A stretch of 61,177 bases of DNA from Virgibacillus sp. AGTR (GCF_016919725.2 NZ_JAJERH010000016.1:1-61177); one strand, 5' to 3'. Shown: positions 26,892 to 37,536, numbered from the stretch's first letter. A program made the numbers and translations. The notes: generated from the letters alone by a model not told the origin.

Positions 26892-26954
26892 AGATCCACA
26901 CTTTAATTGCAACTTCCTTGGGGAAAGTATGTCTATTAAAGTGTGGATCTTTTC
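26892..26954 (+). promoter_or_regulatory. glpFK leader terminator (GlpP-type antitermination target)
   Basis: Perfect 16-bp arms, AGATCCACACTTTAAT (26892-26907) and ATTAAAGTGTGGATCT (26935-26950), then a T run. It lies between the promoter and glpF, so unassisted transcription would stop here. In B. subtilis the glycerol-3-phosphate-bound GlpP protein overcomes such leader terminators; glpP itself is not in this window. About 165 bases without a recognised feature separate it from glpF. Confidence 0.8.
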
Positions 26955-27116
26955 GTGTCAATTGCTTTCTTTTATTTCTCAATCTGCATACCATGTGGTT
27001 TAGCTATTGATGAATTGCTAGTTATTTTGATGGGAGAGGTTGAATCAGCATCAGTTGGCCAAATCTTCGGTTTTCCATGATTAACTTATAGAATAATAGA
27101 ATAAGGGGTGTTATAC

Positions 27117-27947
27117 ATGTCTGAATTTTTAGCAGAACTTATTGGAACAATGATATTAATTATCTTTGGTGGCGGTGTTGTTGGAGGCGTTGTTCTAAAA
27201 CAAACCAAAGCTGAAGGTGCTGGCTGGGTAGTCATTACGATCGGCTGGGGACTTGCTGTAGCAATGGGGGTATACGCAGTTGGTAACTTTTCCGGAGCAC
27301 ATATTAACCCAGCAGTTACATTAGGATTTGCTGCGATTGGCGAATTTCCATGGTCCAAGGTTCCTTTGTATATAACGGCACAGATGATTGGAGCAATTAT
27401 TGGAGCAGTAATTGTATTTTTAAATTATTTACCACATTGGAAAGAAACAAAAGATCAAGGTGCTAAGTTAGGTGTTTTTGCTACTGACCCTGCCATACGT
27501 AGTCCTTTTTCTAACTTGTTAAGTGAAATTGTTGGTACTTTTGTTCTTGTAATGGGACTTTTATTTATAGGTGCAAACGAATTCACAGAAGGCTTAAACC
27601 CTATTATTGTTGGCGCTTTAATTATTGCTATCGGTATGTCGCTTGGTGGAGCAACTGGATATGCAATTAATCCTGCGCGTGATTTAGGTCCAAGAATTGC
27701 ACACGCTTTACTTCCTATACCAGGCAAAGGTGGATCTGACTGGGGATATTCCTGGATTCCAGTGCTTGGCCCAATTATCGGTGGAATTTATGGTGCGTTA
27801 TTCTACAATGCTTTCTTCACAGGTAGTTTCTCGACTGGTTTTTGGATTATGAGTGTAATGATGGCTGTCATCATAATAGGTGCAGTTAGTGCGGAATTAA
27901 AGAAAAAGGAAACGCTTGCTGATAAAATGGAAAATAAAGCTATATAG
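27117..27947 (+). CDS. glpF: Glycerol facilitator (aquaglyceroporin)
   Basis: 276 residues from the ATG at 27117. An in-frame GTG at 27108 lies within the AAGGGGTG ribosome binding site. Six membrane segments and two half-helix NPA motifs, GAHINPAVTLG and GYAINPARDLGPR, the latter with the Asp after the second NPA that marks glycerol-conducting members. It admits glycerol by diffusion. It is first in the glpF-glpK operon, 9 bases from glpK. Confidence 0.95.
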   Translation: MSEFLAELIGTMILIIFGGGVVGGVVLKQTKAEGAGWVVITIGWGLAVAMGVYAVGNFSGAHINPAVTLGFAAIGEFPWSKVPLYITAQMIGAIIGAVIVFLNYLPHWKETKDQGAKLGVFATDPAIRSPFSNLLSEIVGTFVLVMGLLFIGANEFTEGLNPIIVGALIIAIGMSLGGATGYAINPARDLGPRIAHALLPIPGKGGSDWGYSWIPVLGPIIGGIYGALFYNAFFTGSFSTGFWIMSVMMAVIIIGAVSAELKKKETLADKMENKAI

Positions 27948-29453
<1,506 letters not shown>

Positions 29454-29465
29454 AGCTTTAGCAAG

Positions 29466-29508
29466 AAAGGGGTCATGACTATCTAAGGATAAGAATGGCC
29501 CTTTTTTA
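29466..29508 (+). terminator. Terminator of glpFK
   Basis: AAAGGGGTCAT pairs with ATGGCCCTTT with one bulge and one wobble, followed by a T run. Confidence 0.75.
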
Positions 29509-29596
29509 TAAAAAATTTCTAAGAAATAGTATTTATTTGTGTGATTAGGCTATAAACAGGGTATTTTTATAATAAGAAGATGAAAGGGGTAGTAAA

Positions 29597-30592
29597 ATGA
29601 AAAAAATTATTAACGATCCAGATCAAGTTGTTCAAGATATGGTGAATGGGTATATTGCTGCTTACCCTGAGAAAGTTAGGTTAATACCTAATACGTTAGT
29701 GTTAGCAAGAAAGGAAGCGCCAATTAAAGGTAAAGTAGGATTAGTAAGTGGTGGTGGTAGTGGACATGAGCCTGCTCATGCAGGATATGTTGGAAAAGGT
29801 ATGCTTGATGCAGCAGTTGCTGGTGAAGTATTTACTTCACCAACTCCAGATCAAGTGCTCGAAGCGATAAAAGCTGTAGATGGAGGTGAAGGGGTTTTTT
29901 TAATCATTAAAAACTATACGGGTGATGTATTAAACTTTGAAATGGCTGCAGAAATGGCTGAAGCTGAAGGTATCCAAGTCGAAAAGGTAATTGTTAATGA
30001 CGATGTTGCAGTTGAAGATAGCTCCTTCACTACTGGTCGAAGAGGGATAGCTGGGACAGTATTGGTTCACAAAATAGCTGGAGCTAAGGCAGAAAGCGGT
30101 GGATCACTGAAGGAAATCAAGCAAGTAGCGGACAAGGTTGTAGCAAATGTACGCTCGATGGGAATGGCACTCACCTCATGTACAGTACCAGCTGCTGGAA
30201 AGCCAAGCTTTACATTGAAAGAGGATGAGATGGAGATTGGGATCGGAATTCATGGAGAACCGGGAATTGAGAGGAAGCCAATTACTTCTGCTGATGAAAT
30301 TGCAACAGAATTAACAAATAGAATTCTCGAAGATATCGAAATATCAAAAGGAAATAATATTGCTGTAATGATTAATGGTTTAGGAGCTACTCCAGAAATG
30401 GAATTGTATATAGTAAACGAGAAAGTTCAGGGAATACTTCATGATAATGGCATTCATGTATATCGAACATTTGTCGGAGAATATATGACATCATTGGAGA
30501 TGGCTGGTATTTCCATAACTTTATTGAAATTAGATGATGAACTAAAGACATTATTAGATGCTGGATCAGAAGCACCCGCTTTTCGCAGCTAG
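29597..30592 (+). CDS. dhaK: Dihydroxyacetone kinase subunit DhaK (PTS-dependent)
   Basis: 331 residues, typical DhaK. GGGSGHEPAH holds one active-site His (about 57), and the substrate-binding His, which forms a hemiaminal with dihydroxyacetone, is near 219 in GIHGEPGIER. KNYTGDVLNFEMAAE and INGLGATPEMELYI are other signatures. It binds dihydroxyacetone; phosphate comes through DhaL from DhaM encoded downstream. RBS AAAGGGG precedes the ATG. The cluster follows glpFK, linking both routes to dihydroxyacetone phosphate. Confidence 0.95.
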   Translation: MKKIINDPDQVVQDMVNGYIAAYPEKVRLIPNTLVLARKEAPIKGKVGLVSGGGSGHEPAHAGYVGKGMLDAAVAGEVFTSPTPDQVLEAIKAVDGGEGVFLIIKNYTGDVLNFEMAAEMAEAEGIQVEKVIVNDDVAVEDSSFTTGRRGIAGTVLVHKIAGAKAESGGSLKEIKQVADKVVANVRSMGMALTSCTVPAAGKPSFTLKEDEMEIGIGIHGEPGIERKPITSADEIATELTNRILEDIEISKGNNIAVMINGLGATPEMELYIVNEKVQGILHDNGIHVYRTFVGEYMTSLEMAGISITLLKLDDELKTLLDAGSEAPAFRS

Positions 30593-30604
30593 GAGGGATT
30601 TAAT

Positions 30605-31228
30605 ATGGAATTGGATGTATCACGTACTATAAAATGGATAAAACTTGCAAATGAAAAAATACAAATGAATAAAGATTACTTAACTACACTGGATCAACCT
30701 ATTGGCGATGGTGACCATGGAATTAATATGGCTAGAGGATTTCAAGCTGTGGTAACTAAGTTGGATGAAGAGGATTATCAAGAGGTATCTGACGTTTTAA
30801 AGGATGTAGCGATGACCATCATGTCAAAGGTAGGTGGTGCATCTGGTCCTTTATTTGCAACAGTCTTCTTGAAATTAACGAATGCTTTAAAGGGTGAACA
30901 AATTATTAATCAGAAGCAGTTTGCAATAGGATTAAATGAAGCTGTTAGTGGATTAAAGCAACGTGGTAAAGCAACAGAGGGAGAGAAAACAATGGTTGAT
31001 GTATGGTCCCCCATTGCTGATTTATTTCAGACAAATGAGGAAGTCGATCATTCTTCCATTTTACAGACTGCAAGCAATGCTTTAGAAAAAGTAAAAGATA
31101 TGATGGCCACAAAAGGACGGGCCTCCTATTTTAAAGAAAAGTCGATTGGACATTTGGATCCAGGAGCTGTGTCATCATACTATATTTTTGAAGCATTGGC
31201 TGAAGTATGGAAAGGAGCATCTAAGTAA
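30605..31228 (+). CDS. dhaL: Dihydroxyacetone kinase subunit DhaL
   Basis: 207 residues. It is an all-helical ADP-binding subunit with the metal-binding motif IGDGDHGINMARG near residue 35, SKVGGASGPLFATVFL, RGKATEGEKTMVDVW and SIGHLDPGAVSSYYI. In the PTS form it keeps ADP as a cofactor that DhaM re-phosphorylates. Its stop overlaps the dhaM start (TAATG). Confidence 0.95.
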   Translation: MELDVSRTIKWIKLANEKIQMNKDYLTTLDQPIGDGDHGINMARGFQAVVTKLDEEDYQEVSDVLKDVAMTIMSKVGGASGPLFATVFLKLTNALKGEQIINQKQFAIGLNEAVSGLKQRGKATEGEKTMVDVWSPIADLFQTNEEVDHSSILQTASNALEKVKDMMATKGRASYFKEKSIGHLDPGAVSSYYIFEALAEVWKGASK

Positions 31229-31608
31229 TGGCTTATGTAGGTATTGTACTTATTTCCCATAGCTCAAAAATCGCTGAAGGAGCAAAGGAGCTTATCCGAC
31301 AAGTAATAAAGGACGTACCAATTGAAACAGCTGGAGGTACAGAGGATTTAGAGATTGGAACAAGTATAGAAAAGATTAATGCTGCCATTGAGCAAGCTAA
31401 TCAAGGTAATGGTGTGTTGTTATTTTATGATTTAGGTAGTGCAAAGATGAACGCTGAAATGGCAATCGAAATGACAGATCTTAAAGCGATAAAGTTAGTA
31501 GAAGCTCCTATTGTAGAAGGTGCTTATGTAGCAGCAGTAGAAGCTGGTATGGGCAAAAATTTAGAAGATGTATACGACTCGGTAATACAAGCTTTCGAAC
31601 ATAAATAG
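31228..31608 (+). CDS. dhaM: Dihydroxyacetone kinase phosphotransfer subunit DhaM
   Basis: 126 residues forming a single EIIA-mannose-type domain. The phosphorylated His is His11 in VLISHSSKIAEG, followed by GGTEDLEIGTSIEKI and LLFYDLGSAKMN. Short one-domain DhaM is usual in Firmicutes, where general HPr donates phosphate; E. coli DhaM has extra HPr and EI-like domains. Translation is coupled to dhaL. Confidence 0.93.
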   Translation: MAYVGIVLISHSSKIAEGAKELIRQVIKDVPIETAGGTEDLEIGTSIEKINAAIEQANQGNGVLLFYDLGSAKMNAEMAIEMTDLKAIKLVEAPIVEGAYVAAVEAGMGKNLEDVYDSVIQAFEHK

Positions 31609-31651
31609 AAAAAACCCTTTACGGTTTGAAATACTCCGTAAAGGGTTTTTT
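31609..31651 (+). terminator. Terminator of dhaKLM
   Basis: Perfect 16-bp arms, AAAAAACCCTTTACGG with CCGTAAAGGGTTTTTT, around an 11-base loop. Confidence 0.9.
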
Positions 31652-31755
31652 CAATCTGGTGTTAGTATATAACTTGGATTATCAGCAAAGTAGAGGAAAC
31701 TATTGCTATGCTGTCTGTTATACTTGAAAGTACAAGGCATGATGGGAGGATTTAT

Positions 31756-32706
31756 ATGATTACGGTAAATGATATTTACAATGCGAGAGAAACTATTACA
31801 GATACAATAAATAATACGCCCATTTTAGAATCTACACAGCTATCTTCTATCTGTAAGAATCAAATGTTTTTTAAAGCTGAGCACCTACAACAAACAGGGT
31901 CTTTTAAGATTAGAGGTGCCACGAACAAGGTTAAACGTGCGGCTCAAGAAGGGTCATCATTTGTTACGGCAGCATCATCAGGAAATCACGGCCAGGCAGT
32001 AGCCTATATTGCAAATCAGTTAGGAATACCAGCTACGATTGTCGTTCCTGAGGATGCTAATGAAAGTAAGGTAAATGCAATTCGTTCATATAAGGGGAAA
32101 ATTGAAAAATGTGGAATGACTTCCTCTGAACGGCTTCCACGTGCAGTGGAAGTCGCAAAAGAAAATAATGGTATGATTATTCCTCCTTATGATGATCCAT
32201 TAATCATTGCTGGCCAAGGTACAGTTGGATTAGAGATATTAGAACAAATAGATCATGTTGACGTTGTCGTAGTACCAATTGGTGGTGGTGGATTAATTTC
32301 CGGGATACTAACTGCTATTAAAGAAACGAAGCCATCGATTAAAGTTATTGGAGTGGAGCCTGAAACTGCTAAAGATACTTTTATTTCCTTACAGGAAGGA
32401 AAAATAACGAGTATACCACCAACGATAACAATAGCGGATGGCTTACGTACAACGCACCCAGGAACCCTTACCTTCCCCATTGTGAAGCGATTTATAGATG
32501 ATATTGTTCTTGTAAGTGAAGTACAAATTAAACAGGCGATGACCTTTGTTTTACAGCGTATGAAGCAGTTGATCGAGCCTTCTAGTGCTGTAACGGTTGC
32601 AGCAGCTATGTTTGATAAACTTGGTGTCTATGATAAAAATGTGGTCTGTGTATTATCTGGAGGGAATGTTGACATCCAGCTGTTGAATGCATTCATTGTC
32701 CAGTAG
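31756..32706 (+). CDS. Threonine/serine dehydratase (catabolic, PLP-dependent)
   Basis: 316 residues from the ATG at 31756 behind GGGAGG. An upstream ATG at 31708 would add 16 poor residues without a ribosome binding site. It is a fold-type II PLP enzyme with the PLP Lys in TGSFKIRGATNK, ASSGNHGQAVAY, the phosphate-binding GGGGLISGI and the closing CVLSGGNVDIQ. The length matches TdcB/YbgE-like catabolic enzymes without an ACT regulatory domain. It would convert threonine to 2-oxobutyrate or serine to pyruvate; serine racemase activity is a family alternative. It stands alone with its own terminator. Confidence 0.85.
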   Translation: MITVNDIYNARETITDTINNTPILESTQLSSICKNQMFFKAEHLQQTGSFKIRGATNKVKRAAQEGSSFVTAASSGNHGQAVAYIANQLGIPATIVVPEDANESKVNAIRSYKGKIEKCGMTSSERLPRAVEVAKENNGMIIPPYDDPLIIAGQGTVGLEILEQIDHVDVVVVPIGGGGLISGILTAIKETKPSIKVIGVEPETAKDTFISLQEGKITSIPPTITIADGLRTTHPGTLTFPIVKRFIDDIVLVSEVQIKQAMTFVLQRMKQLIEPSSAVTVAAAMFDKLGVYDKNVVCVLSGGNVDIQLLNAFIVQ

Positions 32707-32738
32707 TCACCTATATATGTATAGATAAAAATCTATTT

Positions 32739-32781
32739 ATCCATCGATTTCTTCGTCGTAAAAGGATCGATGGATGTTTTT
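32739..32781 (+). terminator. Terminator of the dehydratase gene
   Basis: ATCCATCGAT and ATCGATGGAT are perfect inverted arms with a 17-base loop, followed by GTTTTT. Confidence 0.8.
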
Positions 32782-32926
32782 AATCTATTATCCAATTCCT
32801 CCATAAATTAATAAATCTATCCATTCTTTTATGTTACAATAATTTGATATTTTTAATTATTTGTACCGTCTGTTAATATAAAAATTACGTTTCTCTACCA
32901 CTTCGATTGATTCCGCATATAATTTT

Positions 32927-33098
32927 GCAGTAAGTCCCCACTCCGGCAATAAAGTGAACCGTTCTGGAATGAGTGGGGGCGACTGCAATAAATGTCCGAT
33001 TGGTTCGAGGGCCTTTAGGTCATACCCTTAGTGGTACTAACCATCCGTGGGGCTAAACAAAAACCCCCAACTGATTGAAGTTTCACTTTTATTATTTG
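32927..33098 (+). repeat. Dispersed hairpin repeat, copy 2 (longest)
   Basis: 33001-33091 matches copy 1 block by block (TGGTTCGAGGGCCTTTAGGT, CATACCC, GTGGTACTAAC, hairpin with CCCCCAACTGATTGAAGTTTC). To the left, 32927-32986 is a second hairpin (GCAGT..GTCCCCACTC with GAGTGGGGGCGACTGC) whose loop contains GCAATAAAGTGAAC, resembling the reversed right end TTTCACTTTTATTATTTGC. This gives a roughly 155-base unit with imperfect inverted ends, MITE-like. Otherwise the gap 32782-33180 holds no gene; the ribosome binding site of the kinase gene is at 33168-33176. Confidence 0.65.
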
Positions 33099-33180
33099 CA
33101 ATTATTTATGCTCTTCCTAAAGGCAGCTAATAGTACTATCCCATTCATTCCGTTGTGTTCTGTGTTTAAGGAGGGGAGAT

Positions 33181-34767
33181 ATGCTTCGTGTTTCATTACA
33201 AACAAAGATACTTGTCCTAATCTGTGGATTAATTATTTGTATAACTATACTACTGACTGGGATAAATGCTTATTTTGAATCGCAAGATATTGAAAAACAA
33301 ATAGGGGAAAGAGCTTTAAATGTAGCTATTACATTTTCTCATATGCCTTCGGTAAGGAGTGCTTTTGATGAGGCACATCCAGAAAAAACGATTCAACCAA
33401 TTGCTGAGGAGGTTCGAGAATACATTGGTGCAGAATTTATTGTAGTAGGAAATAAGGATAGTATACGTGTAGCTCATCCTGATACAAAGAAAATCGGAAA
33501 ACATATGGTTGGGGGAGATAATGATAGAGCATTAAAACATGGTGAATATTATACATCAAAAGCTGTAGGAAGCCTAGGCTATTCGTTACGTGGAAAAGCG
33601 CCTATTTTTAATAAAGATGGTGACATAATTGGGATCGTTTCTGTTGGGTTTATGGTTGAAGATATTAAGTCGATTGTTTTCAATAAATTATTAAAACTAG
33701 GTGGAGTATCGTTATTGGTATTGTTGGCTGGTATCGTTGGTGGGGTCTTATTAGCAAGAAATATTAGAAAGGATACGTTTGGTCTGGAACCATATGAGAT
33801 AGCAACTCTTTATCGTGATCGGAATGCCATCCTCTCTTCGATAAAGGAGGGGATTATTGCAATTGATCAAACTGGTAGAATTAATTTAATGAATGAGTCT
33901 GCGCAAAGAATTTTAGGAATTAATAATAACAAAGCGAATCAAAAAATAGAGGATGTTTTTCCAAATACAAAAATGTACGATGTACTTCAATCGGGAAACG
34001 TAATAAAAGATGAAGAAATAGCTTTAAATAATCGACAGGTTATTGTTAACCGTAAGCCAATCATAGAAAATGAACAAGTAGTAGGCGTAGTATCAAGCTT
34101 TAGGGATAAAACAGAGCTAAATGAAATGATAAATACATTGTCCGAAGTTAGGCAGTATTCCGAAGATTTACGTGCCCAAACACATGAGTACACCAATAAA
34201 CTATATGTGCTTTCAGGGTTATTGCAATTACAACATTATAAAGAGGCTATTGAGTTAATTCAAAAAGAATCAAAGATACATGCGGATCAAAATAAAATTT
34301 TGCTTGATCAAATAAAAGATCAAACCGTCCAAGCTATCTTGTTAGGAAAAATAGGAAAGGCGTCAGAAAAAAAGATTGCGCTTACAATTGATCCGAATAG
34401 CTACTTACAGCCATTGCCGAAGCAAATGGATATGGCAAAATTAATTACAATTGTTGGTAACTTAATTGATAATGCTATGGAAGCAGTTGAACAACAAAAT
34501 GTTAAAGAGGTTGTAATTTTTGCAACTGATATAGGTCAAGATATTGTATTTGAAATTGCCGATAGTGGCGAAGGCATCAATGATATGGAGGTTCAGCAAA
34601 TTTTTCAACAAGGCTATTCTACAAAAGGAATGAAGGATCGCGGTTATGGATTAGCTATTGTTAAGGATACAGTAGAAGAACTTCAGGGAACTGTTGAAGT
34701 ACATAATCAAAAACACAAAGGAGCAGTGTTTTCTGTTTTTATTCCTAAACAGACAAAAAGTGATTAG
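33181..34767 (+). CDS. citS: Sensor histidine kinase, CitS/DcuS/DctS family
   Basis: 528 residues behind AAGGAGGGG. TM1 spans ~10-30. An extracellular PDC/sCache sensor (~35-170) contains the carboxylate-binding-type segment SIRVAHPDTKKIGKHMVGGD and SVGFMVEDI. TM2 is ~175-195. A PAS domain (~215-310) is followed by the SpoOB-type dimerisation helix with phospho-acceptor His335 in AQTHEYTNKLYVLSGLLQL. The HATPase part (~410-525) has NLIDNAMEA, DSGEGIN and the G2 region GYGLAIV. It is paired with the next gene and upstream of a tricarboxylate transporter, so citrate or a related di/tricarboxylate is the probable signal. Confidence 0.88.
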   Translation: MLRVSLQTKILVLICGLIICITILLTGINAYFESQDIEKQIGERALNVAITFSHMPSVRSAFDEAHPEKTIQPIAEEVREYIGAEFIVVGNKDSIRVAHPDTKKIGKHMVGGDNDRALKHGEYYTSKAVGSLGYSLRGKAPIFNKDGDIIGIVSVGFMVEDIKSIVFNKLLKLGGVSLLVLLAGIVGGVLLARNIRKDTFGLEPYEIATLYRDRNAILSSIKEGIIAIDQTGRINLMNESAQRILGINNNKANQKIEDVFPNTKMYDVLQSGNVIKDEEIALNNRQVIVNRKPIIENEQVVGVVSSFRDKTELNEMINTLSEVRQYSEDLRAQTHEYTNKLYVLSGLLQLQHYKEAIELIQKESKIHADQNKILLDQIKDQTVQAILLGKIGKASEKKIALTIDPNSYLQPLPKQMDMAKLITIVGNLIDNAMEAVEQQNVKEVVIFATDIGQDIVFEIADSGEGINDMEVQQIFQQGYSTKGMKDRGYGLAIVKDTVEELQGTVEVHNQKHKGAVFSVFIPKQTKSD

Positions 34768-34782
34768 CAGAGGGGGGATGGA

Positions 34783-35448
34783 ATGATACGTGTCATTATT
34801 GCAGAGGACGATTATCGAATTGCAAATATTCATGAAAAGTTTTTAGAGACAATCTCAGGTATAGAGGTTGTTGGAAAAGCGTTAAACGGAGAGCAAACAC
34901 TGGATATGGTTAGCAAAACTGCAACTGATTTAATATTACTAGATATTTATATGCCTGATATGTTAGGTAGTGATATTATGCTAGAAATTCGTCATCGTAA
35001 TCCTAACATTGATTTTATTATGATATCTGCAGCAACGGAGACAAAGATTGTTGGTAATGTCATACGCAATGGAATCTTTGACTATATCATTAAACCAGTT
35101 AAAATGGAACGGTTTATAGAAACTATCAAACGCTATAAAAATATGAAACAACAATTAGCAGCAAAAAATGAGGTAGATCAGTCATTTTTAGATGATTATT
35201 TTGGACAGAAGCTAAGTACTAGAGAACCAACACCAAAAGGAATAGACCCATTAACGCTTGAAAAGGTTGAAGGAATATTACATCAAGTAAATACTGGTAT
35301 TACTGCTGAGGAAATGGGTTCTAAAGTTGGCGCCTCACGAACAACAGCAAGGAGATATTTGGAGTATTTAATATCCATTAATAAGGTTACGGCTGAATTA
35401 GAGTATGGTATCGTAGGAAGACCAGAGCGAAGATATCATTTAAAGTAG
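34783..35448 (+). CDS. citT: Response regulator, CitT/DcuR family
   Basis: 221 residues. The receiver domain (1-~120) has acidic EDD at 8-10, phospho-acceptor Asp54 in LILLDIYMPD and the Lys switch near 103 (IIKPVK). The C-terminal CitB-type HTH (~165-215) contains TAEEMGSKVGASRTTARRYLEYL. It is 15 bases from the kinase gene, one operon. It probably activates the tctCBA genes downstream. Confidence 0.9.
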   Translation: MIRVIIAEDDYRIANIHEKFLETISGIEVVGKALNGEQTLDMVSKTATDLILLDIYMPDMLGSDIMLEIRHRNPNIDFIMISAATETKIVGNVIRNGIFDYIIKPVKMERFIETIKRYKNMKQQLAAKNEVDQSFLDDYFGQKLSTREPTPKGIDPLTLEKVEGILHQVNTGITAEEMGSKVGASRTTARRYLEYLISINKVTAELEYGIVGRPERRYHLK

Positions 35449-35807
35449 GAATTATGATGAAGGCTAGGCTCCGATAATTGATAATCTAAGGAAGCAGCAA
35501 TGCACAAAGAATGAACTAATCATATAGTGTAACATGTTAGTTGTATAACACTGCTGGAAGTATGATGGAAGCAATCCCCATATGTATACGCCTGAGAAGG
35601 CTTGCCACTCATTTTGAAATAGCCACCATTCAGCAGTTGATAAATTCCCTCTCCGTTATTATGCTTGTCTGTATCGAAGAGGGAATTTTTGTCATCTTTT
35701 CGATAAACAGCTGATAAAAGATGAATAAACAATACATAGAAGTTAATCTCCTATTCCCGTGAACAAAATGCTCAAAATAGACAAAAAATTCTTATTGCAT
35801 CTTATTT
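35449..35807. other. Structured non-coding region after citT
   Basis: No gene supported. Around 35538-35637, ACTGCTGGAA and TTCAGCAGTT can pair over a ~75-base interior holding further small helices. A terminator-like hairpin (35642-35690) follows. I recognise no RNA family. Confidence 0.35.
35642..35690 (+). terminator. Terminator after citST
   Basis: AAATTCCCTC pairs with GAGGGAATTT across a 27-base loop, followed by TT and GTC. The stem is good, the loop long. Confidence 0.65.
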
Positions 35808-35821
35808 TGTAAACGGTTACA
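35808..35821. promoter_or_regulatory. Perfect cre box upstream of tctC
   Basis: TGTAAACGGTTACA matches TGWNANCGNTNWCA at every fixed position and is nearly palindromic. It is 70 bases before the tctC start, so CcpA repression of the transporter is likely. Confidence 0.8.
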
Positions 35822-35890
35822 TAAAGAAGGGATTTTATTAGAGTAAATAGTAGAAAGCAAACAATGATTTAAAACAGGGAGGAATGAGGA

Positions 35891-36895
35891 GTGAAACGGT
35901 GGATTACGCTTATCGGGTTTCTTGTGATCATACTTACAGTAACAGCATGTTCCGGTAAAGATGAAAAGGCAACTGGCTCATCAGGAGATTGGACACCTGA
36001 GAAACCCATTGAAATTATAGCACCAGCAGGAGCTGGTGGAGGCTGGGATACTACAGCACGCATGGCTGCTAAAGTATTCACAGAAGAAGGATTGATTGAT
36101 CAGGACATTGGGGTTGTAAATAAACCAGGTGGTGGAGGTGCGGTAGGTTGGGCGTATATCGCAGGCAAACAAAAAAGTTCATATAATTTATTTGTATCCT
36201 CACCTCCAATTGTTTTAATTCCGTTAAATGGGCAGTCGGAATATGGACACGAGGATTTTACACCACTTGCTAATATGATAGCAGACTACGCTGCATTTGC
36301 GGTGTCAGCAGATGCAAAATGGGATAATCTTAATGATTTATTTGAGGATATGAAGAAAGATCCTGCTAGTATTACAGTTGTTGGTGCCTCTTCACCGGGG
36401 AGTATGGATCATATCCAGTTCATACAGATTGCAAAGGCTGCAGGGGTTGATGTGACAAAAATTAAGTATGTATCTGACCAAGAAGGTGGGGGACTGACGC
36501 AAGTGCTAAATGGAAGTGCAGACGTTTACTCAACTGGAGTGGCAGAAACAGTAGAACAAGTAAAGGCTGGGAAAATAAAGGTATTAGGAGTGTCTTCTGA
36601 GGAGAGATTAGAGGGTGAAGTTATAGAAGATTTTCCAACCGCTAATGAACAGGGGATTGATGCAACCTTTGTAAACTGGCGTGGATTTTTTGGACCTCCG
36701 GATATGGACGATGCAGCTGTGAAATATTATGAAGAAAAATTTAAAGAATTAAGTGATTCACAGGCTTTTGCAGATATCAGAGAGCAATATGGTTGGGATG
36801 AAATGTATATGGACAGCAAATCATATAAGGCATTTTTAGATGAACAGAAAGAAGAGATTCAGTCTTTACTAGATGAATTAGGTCTATCGAAATAG
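35891..36895 (+). CDS. tctC: Tripartite tricarboxylate transporter substrate-binding protein
   Basis: 334 residues from a GTG at 35891 with GGGAGG upstream. The lipobox is VTAC, Cys20, so it is a surface lipoprotein rather than the periplasmic form of Gram-negatives. BUG/TctC signature: PEKPIEIIAPAGAGGGWDTTARM and VNKPGGGGAVGWAYI. It binds a carboxylate (citrate or related) for TctAB. A hairpin and 170 bases separate it from tctB, which would allow higher expression of this subunit. Confidence 0.92.
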   Translation: MKRWITLIGFLVIILTVTACSGKDEKATGSSGDWTPEKPIEIIAPAGAGGGWDTTARMAAKVFTEEGLIDQDIGVVNKPGGGGAVGWAYIAGKQKSSYNLFVSSPPIVLIPLNGQSEYGHEDFTPLANMIADYAAFAVSADAKWDNLNDLFEDMKKDPASITVVGASSPGSMDHIQFIQIAKAAGVDVTKIKYVSDQEGGGLTQVLNGSADVYSTGVAETVEQVKAGKIKVLGVSSEERLEGEVIEDFPTANEQGIDATFVNWRGFFGPPDMDDAAVKYYEEKFKELSDSQAFADIREQYGWDEMYMDSKSYKAFLDEQKEEIQSLLDELGLSK

Positions 36896-36905
36896 ACCAT
36901 TTCCT

Positions 36906-36935
36906 AGAAGTCAATGGCTAAGGTCATTGGCTTCT
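36906..36935 (+). promoter_or_regulatory. Stem-loop between tctC and tctB
   Basis: AGAAGTCAATG pairs with CATTGGCTTCT (one wobble) around an 8-base loop, without a strong T run. It may stabilise the tctC mRNA or act as a partial terminator. Confidence 0.55.
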
Positions 36936-37065
36936 ATCTTTACAATAATGAATAATTATATATGTTTCCTTACAGTTGGCGTATATCATTCACACAAATT
37001 AATAAAGCGTAGCGTCTAAATTAGGTTTTAGCAATAAGGTATTTTAAATTATAGGTGGTGAAGGC

Positions 37066-37524
37066 ATGTTTAAAGCATTAAATCAACGTATCAGCATTAT
37101 TCTACTAATTATAGCAGTAGCTTATTTAGTAATGGCATATCAACTACCTGCTTATCCATACACACCTGTTGATGCGGATGTTGTTCCAAAAGGATTGGGT
37201 TATTTGCTAGTTTTTTTATCGATTTGTTTATTTTTTGCTAAGGATTCAGAAACAGAAGAACAGCGATCGCGTAGAAATATTCCTTTGAAAGATATTGGTA
37301 CATTAATTGCTGTATTCTTATTTATTTTGCTTTATATTACACTATTGGAATTCTTAGGATTTATTATAACTACAACACTGTTTATCTATTTTTGTTCATG
37401 GTTCTTAGGATATAAAAAACATCTTACAAATGGGGTGGTTGCTCTTATTTTTCCAATTTTTATGTATATAACGTTTACAAAATTTTTGCAAATAAGTTTA
37501 CCCCAAGGATTATTACCGTTTTAG
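37066..37524 (+). CDS. tctB: Tripartite tricarboxylate transporter small membrane subunit
   Basis: 152 residues with four hydrophobic segments (about 10-28, 45-62, 78-110, 118-145), the size and pattern of TctB. AGGTGGTG precedes the ATG. It is 12 bases from tctA. TctB proteins are poorly conserved; the call depends partly on its place between TctC and TctA. Confidence 0.88.
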   Translation: MFKALNQRISIILLIIAVAYLVMAYQLPAYPYTPVDADVVPKGLGYLLVFLSICLFFAKDSETEEQRSRRNIPLKDIGTLIAVFLFILLYITLLEFLGFIITTTLFIYFCSWFLGYKKHLTNGVVALIFPIFMYITFTKFLQISLPQGLLPF

Positions 37525-37536
37525 AGGAGGTTCCGT

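Noticed and set aside
35520-35732. 70-codon minus frame after citT
   Set aside because: It covers the stem-loop region; no ribosome binding site and no recognisable domain.
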